64,000 bases of DNA from Nonomuraea guangzhouensis (lineage in GTDB: Bacteria; Actinomycetota; Actinomycetes; Streptosporangiales; Streptosporangiaceae), in assembly GCF_019396345.1 (NCBI RefSeq), contig NZ_JAHKRM010000042.1, positions 1 to 64,000 on the forward strand. The letters are read 5' to 3'. Shown here one piece after another: positions 24,284-33,568 of the stretch. The notes beneath the pieces are model-generated. The model had not been told where the DNA came from. It ran no database searches and was given only the letters and a program-made list of their open reading frames with translations. The first letter of the stretch is position 1, and each line of letters opens with the position of its first letter. Both the position numbers and the translations under genes were made by a program.

Positions 24284-24958
24284 CTACGGATCGGGCATCA
24301 GATAACCGACGCTGCGCACGGTCTGTATGTAATGCTCGGCGTCGAGCGTGGCCAGCCGCGACCGCAGCCGGTACACCCCGGACTTCACCACGTCGCTGCC
24401 GCCCCGCACGTCGGAGGAGCCCCACACCGTGCGGAGGAGTGCCGGCCACGGTTGCGGGGTGCCCCGATGCTCCGCGAGATGGGCGAGCAGCTTGAACTCG
24501 GTGAACGGCAACTCCAGCCGCCGCCCGGAGATCGTGACAGTGTGCTGGTCCAGGTTGATGACCAGGTCGCCGACCCGAAGCACCGTCTCCTCACCGCCCC
24601 GGCGGCGGCGGACCAGCGCCTTCGCCCGCAGCGCCAGCTCACGGGGGTGGAACGGCTTGGTCACGTAGTCGTCCGCGCCCCGCTCCAGCCCGGCGATGAC
24701 GTCCTCCTGCTGGCCGAGTGCGCTGAGCAGCATGATCGGGACGTCGGACCTGGCGCGGATCCGCTCACAGAGCGTGAGCCCGTCGAGCGCGGGCATGAGC
24801 ACGTCGAGCACCACCACGTCGACCTCGTACTTGCGCAGGATGCTCAGAGCGGTCGCGCCGTCGTGCGCGATGTGGACGGTGAAGCCCTGGGTGGTCAGGG
24901 CGAATCCCACGATGTTGGTCATCTGCAGTTCGTCGTCCACGACGAGCGCTGTGCTCAA
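24284..24958 (-). CDS. OmpR-type response regulator
   Basis: 224 residues. The receiver domain has the DD pair in VVDDELQ, phospho-acceptor Asp in VVLDVLMPALDG and Lys in VTKPFHP. A winged-helix DNA-binding domain follows from about residue 125, ending VRSVGYLMPDP. The start is TTG at 24958: GGAGGAG is 6 bp upstream and the codon overlaps the kinase stop (TTGA). No other start in the frame fits. It is co-transcribed with the histidine kinase and precedes the Fe-type importer. Confidence 0.9.
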   Translation of the reverse strand: MSTALVVDDELQMTNIVGFALTTQGFTVHIAHDGATALSILRKYEVDVVVLDVLMPALDGLTLCERIRARSDVPIMLLSALGQQEDVIAGLERGADDYVTKPFHPRELALRAKALVRRRRGGEETVLRVGDLVINLDQHTVTISGRRLELPFTEFKLLAHLAEHRGTPQPWPALLRTVWGSSDVRGGSDVVKSGVYRLRSRLATLDAEHYIQTVRSVGYLMPDP

Positions 24959-25854
24959 CGCGACTCCTCCCGCCCCGGCAGGGTGAACAGGAACGTGGTG
25001 CCGAGCATCGAGGTGGTGTCCACCATGATGGACCCGCCGTGCAGCTCGACGATCGTCTTGGTGATGACCAGCCCCAGCCCGGTCCCGTCGGCCAGCGGAC
25101 GGCCCGTGGCGAACCGGTGGAACAACCGTTGCCGCTGGTCCTTGGTCATTCCCGCGCCGTCGTCGGTGACGTACACCGCGATCCCCGTGTCGATGGCCAT
25201 CACTCGTACGTCGATGCTGCCACCCATGCTGGTGAACCGGCTGGCGTTCGACAGCAAATTGGTCAGCGCCTGAGCGGTCAGCATCGGATCGGCGGGGATG
25301 GGCCGCGTGACCTGAGGGGTGTCCAGGCTGATGCGCTGCCGCTGCTCCGCGCACAGCGGCCGCATGGCGGTGACCACATCACGGGCGATCACCGAGACGT
25401 CCACCTGCTCCAGGCGCGGGGTGAAGAGACCCGCCTCGATCTTGGCCTGGGTGAGCAGGCTCTCGCACAGGTTGATGACCTGCTCACACTGCCGGTCCAC
25501 GATCGTGATGAACCGCTTCTGCTCCAACGTCAGCGGCCCCGGGCTCTCCTCGCCGAGCAGGTACACGGAGCCCTTGATCATGGTGAGCGGGGTACGCAGC
25601 TCATGGCTGAGCGCCGTCACCTGCTCGGCCCGCCGCTCGACCAGCTCGCCGAGCCGGTCCAGCTCGGCCTGCTGCGTCGCCACCATGCGGCGCAGCCCGG
25701 CCACGGCCAGCCCCGCACCACCGACCAGCCCGGCCACCGCCGCCACCGCCGGCCAGGCCCCCGCCATCACCGCGCCGACCGCCCCCGAAACACCGAGCAG
25801 GCCGCACAGCAGGGGCAGCCGCGGCGACCGCACCGCCTTCCCGACGAGTCCCAT
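24955..25854 (-). CDS. sensor histidine kinase
   Basis: 299 residues. Two closely spaced hydrophobic segments (about 13-57) leave almost no extracellular loop, so the signal is probably sensed in the membrane or through a partner. The H-box is ALSHELRTPLTM, the N-box LLSNASRF, G1 DDGAGM and G2 GTGLGLVI. GGGGAGGGG lies before the ATG. It overlaps its response regulator gene by 3 bp. Confidence 0.92.
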   Translation of the reverse strand: MGLVGKAVRSPRLPLLCGLLGVSGAVGAVMAGAWPAVAAVAGLVGGAGLAVAGLRRMVATQQAELDRLGELVERRAEQVTALSHELRTPLTMIKGSVYLLGEESPGPLTLEQKRFITIVDRQCEQVINLCESLLTQAKIEAGLFTPRLEQVDVSVIARDVVTAMRPLCAEQRQRISLDTPQVTRPIPADPMLTAQALTNLLSNASRFTSMGGSIDVRVMAIDTGIAVYVTDDGAGMTKDQRQRLFHRFATGRPLADGTGLGLVITKTIVELHGGSIMVDTTSMLGTTFLFTLPGREESR

Positions 25855-25878
25855 CGGGAACCACCCCTCCCCGTTGCG

Positions 25879-26493
25879 TCAGTACGGGTCGCGGCCCGCG
25901 CGGTTGAGTACGGCGTCGAACATCGCGGCCGGGAGTTTCAATCCGGATTGGCTGCGGGCGATTTTCCCCGCGCTCGGCACCTCTCCGCGTTCCGGCCAGC
26001 TTTCCGTATCCCACAGCGACGAGCGGACAAAGGCCCGGCTGCAATGCAGGAACAATTCCTCGACCTCTACCTCCACCGCCAGTTGGGGCGTCACGCCTTG
26101 TCTGGTCATCCTTTCCAGATAAGGAGCCTCGGCGACTATTCGAGCGCGGCCGTTGACCCGTACGGTATCCCCTGATCCGGGCACGAGGAACAGCATTCCG
26201 ACATGCGGACGCTGGAGAATGTTCTCCAGGCTGTCCAGGCGGCGGTTGCCTTTTCGGTCGGCGAATGCCAGGGTGCGGTCGTCGAGCACCAGGACGCTTC
26301 CCGGTGGGTCGCCGCGGGGTGAGACGTCGCTGGTTCCGTCGTCTGCCGAGGTCGCCAGCAGGAAGAACGGGCTCAGTTCGATGAAGCGGCGCGACTCGGC
26401 GTCGATGTGGTCGATGCCTTTCTCCGCGATGACGCGCAGCGGCCGTTTCACATATTCGCGTAATTCCGCGGTCGTGCCGATTATCTTCGTCAT
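25879..26493 (-). CDS. PPOX-type flavoprotein (MSMEG_1061-like)
   Basis: 204 residues of the pyridoxamine 5'-phosphate oxidase split-barrel fold, likely binding FMN. Typical segments are FFLLATSADDGTSDVSPRGDPPG and NRRLDSLENILQRPHVG. Proteins of this type reduce or oxidise small molecules with a flavin; the substrate here is unknown. Its start overlaps the TetR gene stop (ATGA), so the two form an operon controlled by that repressor. Confidence 0.87.
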   Translation of the reverse strand: MTKIIGTTAELREYVKRPLRVIAEKGIDHIDAESRRFIELSPFFLLATSADDGTSDVSPRGDPPGSVLVLDDRTLAFADRKGNRRLDSLENILQRPHVGMLFLVPGSGDTVRVNGRARIVAEAPYLERMTRQGVTPQLAVEVEVEELFLHCSRAFVRSSLWDTESWPERGEVPSAGKIARSQSGLKLPAAMFDAVLNRAGRDPY

Positions 26494-27125
26494 GCTTTCT
26501 CCTGGTCCTGGTCCTGGTCCTGGGCCGCCGCGAGCCGCAGGCGTACGCCGTCGAGAAAGAGCTCCAGGCCGTACGCGAAACGCTCCTCGGGGTCGGCCTT
26601 GATCACGCCGTCCATCGCGCGGTGCAGCTCTGTGTCGGCCAGTCCCGTTCCGCGCTGCTCCCAGTCACCGGCGGCGAGCTGGGCCTGCTCCTCGATCGTG
26701 TGACCGAGCACGTAATACATGGCCGTGAAGATCACCCAACCGGCCCGGTCGAGCGGGAAGCCCGCGTCGGTGAGGATGCGCGCGGCTCGCTGGCCGCCGC
26801 GCACGGTGTTCGGCTCCACGACGTACGTGCCGGCGACCACGCGGGCGCCGTCACGGTGGGCGAGCAGGGCGCGGCGCGTGCGGTGAGCGATCTCCGCCAG
26901 TTGCGCGTCCCAGGGGCCGGGGGTGAGCGGGGTATCGGTGATCTCGCCGACGATCCGGTCGGCCATGGCGCCGAGCAGCGCTTCTTTGTTCTTGAAGTGC
27001 CAGTAGATGCCACCGGCCTGCACTCCGAGCCGCGCGCCCAGCTTGCGCATGGTCAGCCCGTCGAGGCCGTCGGTGTCGAGAAGGGCCAGGGCCCCGGTCA
27101 CCACGTCCGCACGCTTCAACTGCAT
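26490..27125 (-). CDS. TetR family regulator, tetracycline-repressor-like
   Basis: 211 residues. The helix-turn-helix is in TMRKLGARLGVQAGGIYWHFKNKEAL, close to the TetR(class)-type, and the C-terminal domain resembles TetR_C_1. The start at 27125 is preferred over the in-frame ATG at 27161, which would place the start inside an operator. A run of QDQDQDQ near the C-terminus comes from a short CAGGAC-type repeat. Two perfect TGAAC-N3-GTTCA palindromes lie 23-52 bp upstream, so it should repress itself and the coupled flavoprotein gene. Confidence 0.9.
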   Translation of the reverse strand: MQLKRADVVTGALALLDTDGLDGLTMRKLGARLGVQAGGIYWHFKNKEALLGAMADRIVGEITDTPLTPGPWDAQLAEIAHRTRRALLAHRDGARVVAGTYVVEPNTVRGGQRAARILTDAGFPLDRAGWVIFTAMYYVLGHTIEEQAQLAAGDWEQRGTGLADTELHRAMDGVIKADPEERFAYGLELFLDGVRLRLAAAQDQDQDQEKA

Positions 27126-27147
27126 GCGTCGAGTGTCGCAGCGAACC

Positions 27148-27177
27148 TGAACAACGTTCAAGCCTGAACGTCGTTCA
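27148..27177. promoter_or_regulatory. twin TetR operators
   Basis: TGAAC-AAC-GTTCA at 27148-27160 and TGAAC-GTC-GTTCA at 27165-27177: two palindromes with perfect 5-bp arms, 17 bp centre to centre. This resembles the spacing used by TetR-type repressors that bind as two dimers. They lie just upstream of the tetR-type gene. Confidence 0.8.
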
Positions 27178-27202
27178 AGTGAGCGGAATCACACAGCGGC
27201 CG

Positions 27203-27904
27203 CTACAGCAAGGTGCGCACCTGGCGCTCGAAGCCCTCGACGTGGTCCCGGGCGTGCGATGCCGCGCCGTCGGCGTCGCCGGCGACGATGGCTCGCAGCA
27301 AGGGTCCGTGCTCCTGGACATGCGAAGCGACCTCGGGGATCTGGTCGAGCAGCAGGCACCAGATGCGGGTGACGAGATTGTCGTAGCGGAGCAGAGTGTC
27401 CCGCAGGTGGGGATTGTGGGTTGAGTCGTAGACCGCGCGGTGGATCCTCATATCCGTACGTATGAGCTCCCTGGAGGGGATCGCGGCCGTGTCCAGCTCG
27501 GCCACGCCGTCCGCCAGGGCGGTCAAGATCTCGCGCTCGGCGGGGCGGGCCCGTCTCGCCGCGTGAGCCGCGGCGGCCGGCTCCAGGAGCAGCCGGACCT
27601 CCGACAGATGGGCGAGGTCGGTGATGTGCACCTCGGTGGCGAAGGTCCCCCGACGCGGGTAAGCGACCACCAGCTTGTCCGTCTCGAGCCGCTTCAGTGC
27701 CTCGCGGACCGGCGTTCGGCCAAGGCCGAGCTCTTGGGCGAGGTGCTGCTCATTGATCGGCGCGCCTGGCCGGATGTCCAGCATCACCAGGCGGTCGCGG
27801 ATGTCCAGGTAGGCCTGGTCGGACATCGACGATGAGCTCGCGGCGGGTCCCGGACCCCCTCCCGGGCCGGGGGTCTGTGCCTGGTGGTTGACAGTGAACG
27901 TCAT
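27203..27904 (-). CDS. GntR (FCD) regulator of the glyA-sox operon
   Basis: 233 residues. A Gly/Pro/Ser-rich N-terminus is followed by a winged helix (about 30-95) with LAQELGLGRTPVREALKRLETDKLV and a helical FCD ligand domain with the metal-binding Asp/His set (RTDMRIHRAVY). The ATG at 27904 is divergent from glyA, with 55 bp between. A perfect TGATATATCA palindrome lies in that gap. Control of sarcosine and one-carbon catabolism is inferred from position. Confidence 0.9.
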   Translation of the reverse strand: MTFTVNHQAQTPGPGGGPGPAASSSSMSDQAYLDIRDRLVMLDIRPGAPINEQHLAQELGLGRTPVREALKRLETDKLVVAYPRRGTFATEVHITDLAHLSEVRLLLEPAAAAHAARRARPAEREILTALADGVAELDTAAIPSRELIRTDMRIHRAVYDSTHNPHLRDTLLRYDNLVTRIWCLLLDQIPEVASHVQEHGPLLRAIVAGDADGAASHARDHVEGFERQVRTLL

Positions 27905-27926
27905 GGTGTCTAGCGTAACAGACGAT

Positions 27927-27936
27927 TGATATATCA
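27927..27936. promoter_or_regulatory. palindromic GntR operator candidate
   Basis: TGATATATCA is a perfect 10-bp palindrome and AT-rich in a GC-rich setting. It lies in the 55-bp gap between divergent gntR and glyA, where one bound dimer could block both promoters. Confidence 0.6.
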
Positions 27937-27959
27937 GCTGTATGTCACGGAGGCTGTCC

Positions 27960-29264
27960 ATGAACGGTGCCGAACGCGTCCTCAGCTCACCGGTCGCCGA
28001 TGTGGACCCTGAGATCGCGAAGGCCATCGACGACGAGCTGGTTCGCCAGCAGTCGACGCTGGAGATGATCGCCTCGGAGAACTTCGCGCCGGTCGCCGTG
28101 ATGCAGGCGCAGGGCTCGGTCCTGACCAACAAGTACGCCGAGGGCTATCCGGGCCGGCGCTACTACGGAGGCTGCGAGCACGTAGACGTGATCGAGCGGC
28201 TCGCGATCGACCGGGTCAAGGCGCTGTTCGGGGCGGAGGCGGCCAACGTGCAGCCTCATTCGGGCGCACAGGCCAACGCGGCCGCGATGGTCGCCCTGCT
28301 CGAGCCTGGTGACACCATCCTCGGCCTCGACCTGGCGCACGGTGGCCACCTCACCCACGGGATGAGGCTCAACTTCTCCGGCAAGCTGTACAACGTCGTG
28401 TCCTACCACGTGCGCGAATCCGACCACCGGGTCGACATGGCGGAGGTGGAGCGGCTGGCCGTGGAGCACCGCCCGCGCATGATCGTCGCCGGTTGGTCGG
28501 CGTACCCTCGCCAGCTGGACTTCGCCGAGTTCCGGCGGATCGCCGACCTCGTGGGCGCCTACCTGATGGTGGACATGGCGCACTTCGCCGGGCTGGTCGC
28601 CGCGGGTCTCCATCCGAGCCCGGTGCCGTACGCGGACGTCGTCACGACCACGACCCACAAGACCCTCGGCGGGCCGCGCGGCGGGGTGATCCTCAGCAAG
28701 GCCGAGCTGGCCAAGAAGATCAACAGCGCCGTCTTCCCCGGTCAGCAGGGCGGACCGCTCGAGCACGTCATCGCCGCCAAGGCGGTGGCCTTCGGGATCG
28801 CCGCGTCCGCCGAGTTCCGTGAGCGTCAGGAGCGCACCCTGGCCGGTGCCCGGATCCTCGCCGAGCGGCTGCTCGGCGCGGACGTCGCCGCGGCCGGCGC
28901 CACCGTGCTCACCGGCGGCACGGACGTCCACCTCGTGCTCGTCGACCTGCGCCACTCAGCCTTGGACGGTCAGCAGGGCGAGGACCGCCTCCACCGGGTC
29001 GGCATCACCGTCAACCGCAACGCCGTCCCCTTCGACCCGCGTCCGCCGATGGTCTCGTCGGGCCTGCGGATCGGCACGCCCGCGCTGGCCACCCGTGGCT
29101 TCGACGAGACCTCGTTCGCCGAGGTGGCCGACGTCATCGCCGCGGCGCTGGCCCCCGAGCTGCCGGATGCCGACGTCGTGGCGCTCCGGGGCCGCGTGGA
29201 GAAGCTGGCGGCGGCGTACCCGCTCTACCCGCACCTGGCCGCCCTGGCCGGATCGGGGGCCTGA
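27960..29264 (+). CDS. glyA: serine hydroxymethyltransferase
   Basis: 434-residue PLP enzyme that interconverts serine and glycine with tetrahydrofolate. The PLP-binding Lys is in VVTTTTHKTLGGPRGG and the N-terminal family region is MIASENFAPVAV. The ATG at 27960, with GGAGG 7 bp upstream, is chosen over one at 27942. It is the first gene of an operon with soxBDAG: sarcosine oxidase makes glycine and 5,10-methylene-THF, the two substrates of this enzyme for serine synthesis. It is probably a second, catabolic SHMT in addition to a housekeeping copy elsewhere. Confidence 0.95.
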   Translation: MNGAERVLSSPVADVDPEIAKAIDDELVRQQSTLEMIASENFAPVAVMQAQGSVLTNKYAEGYPGRRYYGGCEHVDVIERLAIDRVKALFGAEAANVQPHSGAQANAAAMVALLEPGDTILGLDLAHGGHLTHGMRLNFSGKLYNVVSYHVRESDHRVDMAEVERLAVEHRPRMIVAGWSAYPRQLDFAEFRRIADLVGAYLMVDMAHFAGLVAAGLHPSPVPYADVVTTTTHKTLGGPRGGVILSKAELAKKINSAVFPGQQGGPLEHVIAAKAVAFGIAASAEFRERQERTLAGARILAERLLGADVAAAGATVLTGGTDVHLVLVDLRHSALDGQQGEDRLHRVGITVNRNAVPFDPRPPMVSSGLRIGTPALATRGFDETSFAEVADVIAAALAPELPDADVVALRGRVEKLAAAYPLYPHLAALAGSGA

Positions 29265-29265
29265 G

Positions 29266-30483
29266 ATGGCCGACCTGCTCCCGGAGCACCCGGACTTCCT
29301 CTGGCGCAACCCCGACCCGAAGCCGTCCTATGACGCCGTCGTGGTGGGTGGCGGCGGGCACGGGCTCGCCACGGCGTACTACCTGGCCAAGAACCACGGC
29401 CTCACCAACATCGCCGTGCTCGAGAAGGGGTGGCTGGCCGGCGGCAACATGGCGCGCAACACCACGATCATCCGCTCCAACTACCTCTGGGACGAGAGCG
29501 CGGCGATCTACGAGCGCGCGCTCAAGCTCTGGGAGGTGCTGCCGGAAGAGCTCGACTACGACTTCCTGTTCAGTCAGCGCGGCGTCCTCAACCTCGCCCA
29601 CACCCTCTCCGACGTCCGCGAGAGCGTGCGCCGGGTCGAGGCCAACAAGCTCAACGGCGTCGACGCGGAGTGGCTCTCCCCCGAGGACGTCGCCAAGGTC
29701 TGCCCGATCGTCAACGTGTCCCAGAACGTGCGCTACCCCGTGCTCGGCGCCACCTACCAGCCGCGCGCCGGCATCGCCAAGCACGACCACGTCGCCTGGG
29801 CCCTCGCCCGCGCCTGTGACCGCATGGGCGTCGACCTGATCCAGAACTGCCAGGTCACCGGCTTCGTCAAGGACGGTGACCGCGTGGTCGGCGTCGAGAC
29901 CACCCGCGGCCGGATCGCCACCGGCACCGTCGGCCTCGCCGCCGCCGGCCACAGCAGCGTGCTCGCCGAACTCGCCGGCTTCCGCCTGCCGATCCAGTCG
30001 CACCCGCTGCAGGCGCTGGTCTCCGAACTCTACGAGCCGGTCCATCCCACCGTGGTCATGTCCAACCACGTGCACGTGTACGTCTCGCAGGCGCACAAGG
30101 GTGAGCTGGTGATGGGCGCCGGGGTCGACTCCTACAACGGCTACGGCCGGCGCGGCTCGTTCCACGTGATCGAGCACCAGATGGCCGCCGCGGTGGAGCT
30201 CTTCCCGATCTTCGCCCGCGCCCACGTGCTCCGCACCTGGGGCGGCATCGTCGACGTCACCATGGACGCCTCGCCCATCATCGGCCGCACCCCGGTCGAG
30301 GGCCTGTACGTCAACTGTGGCTGGGGAACCGGCGGCTTCAAGGCCACGCCCGCCGCCGGATGGGCCTTCGCCCACACCATGGCCACCGGCGAGCCGCACG
30401 AGCTCAACCGTCCGTTCGCGCTGGACCGTTTCGTCACCGGCGCCCTCATCGACGAGCACGGCGCCGCCGCCGTCGCCCACTGA
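29266..30483 (+). CDS. soxB: sarcosine oxidase beta subunit
   Basis: 405 residues, the usual length for heterotetrameric SoxB. It has the FAD-binding Rossmann motif VVVGGGGHGLATAYYLAKNHG and the DADO/sarcosine oxidase fold; GWGTGGFKATPAAG near the C-terminus is family-typical. SoxB holds the site where sarcosine is oxidised. The ATG follows the glyA stop by 1 bp, so translation is probably coupled. Confidence 0.95.
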   Translation: MADLLPEHPDFLWRNPDPKPSYDAVVVGGGGHGLATAYYLAKNHGLTNIAVLEKGWLAGGNMARNTTIIRSNYLWDESAAIYERALKLWEVLPEELDYDFLFSQRGVLNLAHTLSDVRESVRRVEANKLNGVDAEWLSPEDVAKVCPIVNVSQNVRYPVLGATYQPRAGIAKHDHVAWALARACDRMGVDLIQNCQVTGFVKDGDRVVGVETTRGRIATGTVGLAAAGHSSVLAELAGFRLPIQSHPLQALVSELYEPVHPTVVMSNHVHVYVSQAHKGELVMGAGVDSYNGYGRRGSFHVIEHQMAAAVELFPIFARAHVLRTWGGIVDVTMDASPIIGRTPVEGLYVNCGWGTGGFKATPAAGWAFAHTMATGEPHELNRPFALDRFVTGALIDEHGAAAVAH

Positions 30484-30512
30484 CCCTCCAGCCACGCAGA
30501 CCAGGAATCGCC

Positions 30513-30776
30513 ATGCTGCTGATCACGTGCCCGTGGTGCGGGCCCCGCGACGAGACCGAGTTCCAGTACGGCGGACAGGCCCACGTCGCCTACCCCGAGG
30601 ACCCGTCGGCGCTGTCGGACGAGGAGTGGGCGTCGTACCTCTTCTACCGCGACAATCCCGAGGGCCGCTTCCGCGAGCGGTGGGTGCACGGCGTCGGCTG
30701 CCGCAAGTGGTTCAACGCCGTCCGCGACACCCGCAGCTACGAGATCATCGAGACCTACACGGGAGCGTCGCGATGA
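30513..30776 (+). CDS. soxD: sarcosine oxidase delta subunit
   Basis: 87 residues. The zinc-binding residues of SoxD are present: Cys6 and Cys9 in ITCPWCG, and the His and Cys in HGVGCRKWF. SoxD caps the complex and binds zinc. It lies between soxB and soxA in the standard order and overlaps the soxA start as ATGA. Confidence 0.94.
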   Translation: MLLITCPWCGPRDETEFQYGGQAHVAYPEDPSALSDEEWASYLFYRDNPEGRFRERWVHGVGCRKWFNAVRDTRSYEIIETYTGASR

Positions 30777-33568
30777 GCGGGCCCAACCGTCTCCCCTCCG
30801 GCGGCCGGATCGACCGCGGCCGGGTGCTCACCTTCACCGTCGACGGGCAGGACTACACCGGCCACCCCGGCGACACCGTCGCGTCGGCGCTCCTCGCGGC
30901 CGGCCGGATCAGGGTCGGCGACTCCATCTACCGAGGCCGCCCACGGGGCATCTTCTCGGCCGGGGTGGAGGAGCCGAACGCGCTGCTGCAGATCGGCGGC
31001 GAGAACCCCGAGCCGATGGTGCCCGCCACTGTCCGGCCGCTCGTCGACGGGCTCTCGGCCCGCACCCTCTCCGGGCTCGGCGTGCTCGACCCGACGCCCG
31101 ACACCGCGGGCTACGACAAGCGCTTCATCCACGCCGACGTGCTCGTCGTCGGCGCCGGCCCGGCCGGTCTCTGCGCCGCGCTGGCCGCCGGCCGCTCCGG
31201 GGCCCGGGTGGTGCTCATCGACGACCAGCCCGAGCCGGGCGGCTCGCTGCTCTCCGCGAGCGGCGAGACCGTCGACGGGCGGCCCGCGCTCGCATGGGTG
31301 GCCGAGGTCGCCGAGGAGCTGGCGTCGCTGCCAGAAGTCAGCGTGCTCACGCGTACCAGCGCCTTCGGCTCCTACGACGACAACTACCTGCTCGCCGTCG
31401 AGCAGCGCACCGACCACCTCGGGCGGGCGGCTCCCGACGGGGTGTCGCGGCAGCGGCTGCACCACGTACGGGCCCGGCAGGTCGTGCTCGCCACCGGCGC
31501 TCACGAACGTCCGATCGTCTTCGCCGGCAACGACCGCCCCGGCGTGATGCTGGCCGGGGCGGTGCGTACCTACCTCAACCGGTACGCCGTCCGCCCGGGG
31601 GCGCGAGTCGTGGTGGCGACCACCAACGACTCCACCGCCCCGCTCGTCGAGGACCTCCGCTCCGCCGGGGTCGAGGTCGCCGCCGTGCTCGACGCCCGCA
31701 CCGGCCCGTTCCTCAGCCACACTGTCGGCGAGGACGGGCTCACCGCCGTCGTCACCGACGCCGGCGAGACCATCGAGTGCGACGTGCTCGCCGTCTCCGG
31801 CGGCTGGTCCCCGGTGGTCCACCTCCACAGCCAGCGCCAGGGCGCGACACGCTGGGACGACGCGCTCGCGGCCTTCGTACCCGCCGCCTTCGTCAAGAAT
31901 CAGCAGGTCGCCGGCGCGGCCAACGGCACCTTCGGGCTGGCCGGAGCCCTGCGCGAGGGCGGCGAGGCCGGTGCGCGCGCGGCCACCGCGGCCGGTTTCA
32001 CCGCCTCGCCGGTCACGCCCGCGGGCGCCGAGGGAGCCGCCTACGGCGAGGTGAAGCAGGTCTGGCTGGTGCCCGGCCCCACAGAGACCTGGGCGGAGCA
32101 CTTCGTCGACCTGCAGCGCGACCAGACCGTCGCGGACGTCCTGCGGGCGACCGGAGCCGGGCTGCGCAGCGCCGAGCACATCAAGCGCTACACCTCCGTC
32201 GGCACCGCCGCGGACCAGGGCAAGACCTCGGGCGTGAACACCCTCGGCGTCATCGCCGCGGCCCTGGGCGGCCCCGACGGCTCGGGCCCGGGCGTCGGCG
32301 AGATCGGCACGACCACCTACCGGGCGCCGTACGCACCCGTCTCCTTCGCCGCCCTCGCCGGGCGCGAAAGGGGCGACCTCTTCGACCCGGAACGCACCAC
32401 GCCCGTGCACTCCTGGCACGTCGCCCACGGCGCGGAGTTCGAGATCGTGGGGCAGTGGCTGCGCCCGTGGTACTACCCGCAGAACGGCGAGAGCATGGAC
32501 GACGCCGTCGCCCGCGAATGCCGCGCCGCGCGCACCGGCGTCGCCATGATGGACGCCTCCACCCTCGGTAAGATCGAGGTGCGGGGCACGGACGCCGGCG
32601 AGTTCCTCAACCGGGTCTACACCAACGCCTTCAAGAAGCTCCCCGTCGGCTCGGCCCGCTACGGGGTCATGTGCAAGCCCGACGGTATGATCTTCGACGA
32701 CGGCGTCACCGTACGACTGGCCGACGACCGCTACTTCATGACCACCACCACCGGCAACGCCGCGGCGGTGCTGGACCACCTGGAGGACTTCCTCCAGACC
32801 GAATGGCCCGACCTCGACGTCACCGTGACCTCGGTCACCGAGCAGTGGACCACCGTCGCCGTCGTCGGGCCGAGGTCCCGCGAGGTCATCGGCCGGATCG
32901 CGCCCGACCTCGACGCCTCCAACGAGGCGTTCCCGTTCATGACCTTCCGCGAGACCGTGCTGGCCTCGGGTGTCCCGGCCCGCGTCTGCCGGATCTCGTT
33001 CTCCGGCGAGCTCGCCTTCGAGGTCAACGTGTCCGGATGGTACGGCCGGGCCGTCTGGGAGGAGATCCACGCCGCCGGCGAGGACCTGGGCATCACCCCG
33101 TACGGCACCGAGACCATGCACGTGCTCCGCGCCGAGAAGGGCTATCCGATCATCGGCCAGGACACCGACGGCACGGTCACGCCGCAGGACGCCGGCATGG
33201 AATGGGTCGTGTCGAAGGTCAAGGACTTCATCGGCAAGCGGTCATTCCTCCGGCCCGACACAGCCCGCCCAGATCGTAAGCACCTGGTGGGCGTGCTGCC
33301 CGTCGACCGTGAGACGCGGCTGCCGGAGGGCACCCAGCTGGTCGCCCTCGGCACCCCGCTCGAGGACGTGCCGGTGCCGATGCTCGGCCACGTCACCTCC
33401 AGCTACCACAGCCAGGCGCTCGGACGGCCCTTCGGGCTGGCGCTGATCGCCGACGGCCGCAACCGGATCGGCGAGGTGCTGCTCGCTCCGGTCGGTGACC
33501 GGACCGTTGAGGTTGAGGTGACCTCTTCCGTACTTTTCGACCCCGAAGGGAGCCGGCGCGATGGTTGA
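30773..33568 (+). CDS. soxA: sarcosine oxidase alpha subunit
   Basis: 931 residues. Domains in order: an N-terminal 2Fe-2S-ferredoxin-like fold without the cluster Cys set (about 10-105), an FAD/NAD-binding Rossmann region with VVGAGPAGLCAA near residue 124, and a C-terminal aminomethyltransferase (GcvT)-like domain from about 560. The alpha subunit binds NAD and the tetrahydrofolate that captures the methyl carbon. It is close to the usual length of about 960. The stop overlaps soxG by 8 bp. Confidence 0.95.
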   Translation: MSGPNRLPSGGRIDRGRVLTFTVDGQDYTGHPGDTVASALLAAGRIRVGDSIYRGRPRGIFSAGVEEPNALLQIGGENPEPMVPATVRPLVDGLSARTLSGLGVLDPTPDTAGYDKRFIHADVLVVGAGPAGLCAALAAGRSGARVVLIDDQPEPGGSLLSASGETVDGRPALAWVAEVAEELASLPEVSVLTRTSAFGSYDDNYLLAVEQRTDHLGRAAPDGVSRQRLHHVRARQVVLATGAHERPIVFAGNDRPGVMLAGAVRTYLNRYAVRPGARVVVATTNDSTAPLVEDLRSAGVEVAAVLDARTGPFLSHTVGEDGLTAVVTDAGETIECDVLAVSGGWSPVVHLHSQRQGATRWDDALAAFVPAAFVKNQQVAGAANGTFGLAGALREGGEAGARAATAAGFTASPVTPAGAEGAAYGEVKQVWLVPGPTETWAEHFVDLQRDQTVADVLRATGAGLRSAEHIKRYTSVGTAADQGKTSGVNTLGVIAAALGGPDGSGPGVGEIGTTTYRAPYAPVSFAALAGRERGDLFDPERTTPVHSWHVAHGAEFEIVGQWLRPWYYPQNGESMDDAVARECRAARTGVAMMDASTLGKIEVRGTDAGEFLNRVYTNAFKKLPVGSARYGVMCKPDGMIFDDGVTVRLADDRYFMTTTTGNAAAVLDHLEDFLQTEWPDLDVTVTSVTEQWTTVAVVGPRSREVIGRIAPDLDASNEAFPFMTFRETVLASGVPARVCRISFSGELAFEVNVSGWYGRAVWEEIHAAGEDLGITPYGTETMHVLRAEKGYPIIGQDTDGTVTPQDAGMEWVVSKVKDFIGKRSFLRPDTARPDRKHLVGVLPVDRETRLPEGTQLVALGTPLEDVPVPMLGHVTSSYHSQALGRPFGLALIADGRNRIGEVLLAPVGDRTVEVEVTSSVLFDPEGSRRDG

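Noticed and set aside
27905..27959. Glycine riboswitch upstream of glyA
   Set aside because: Only 55 bp separate the divergent starts, too short for a riboswitch aptamer.
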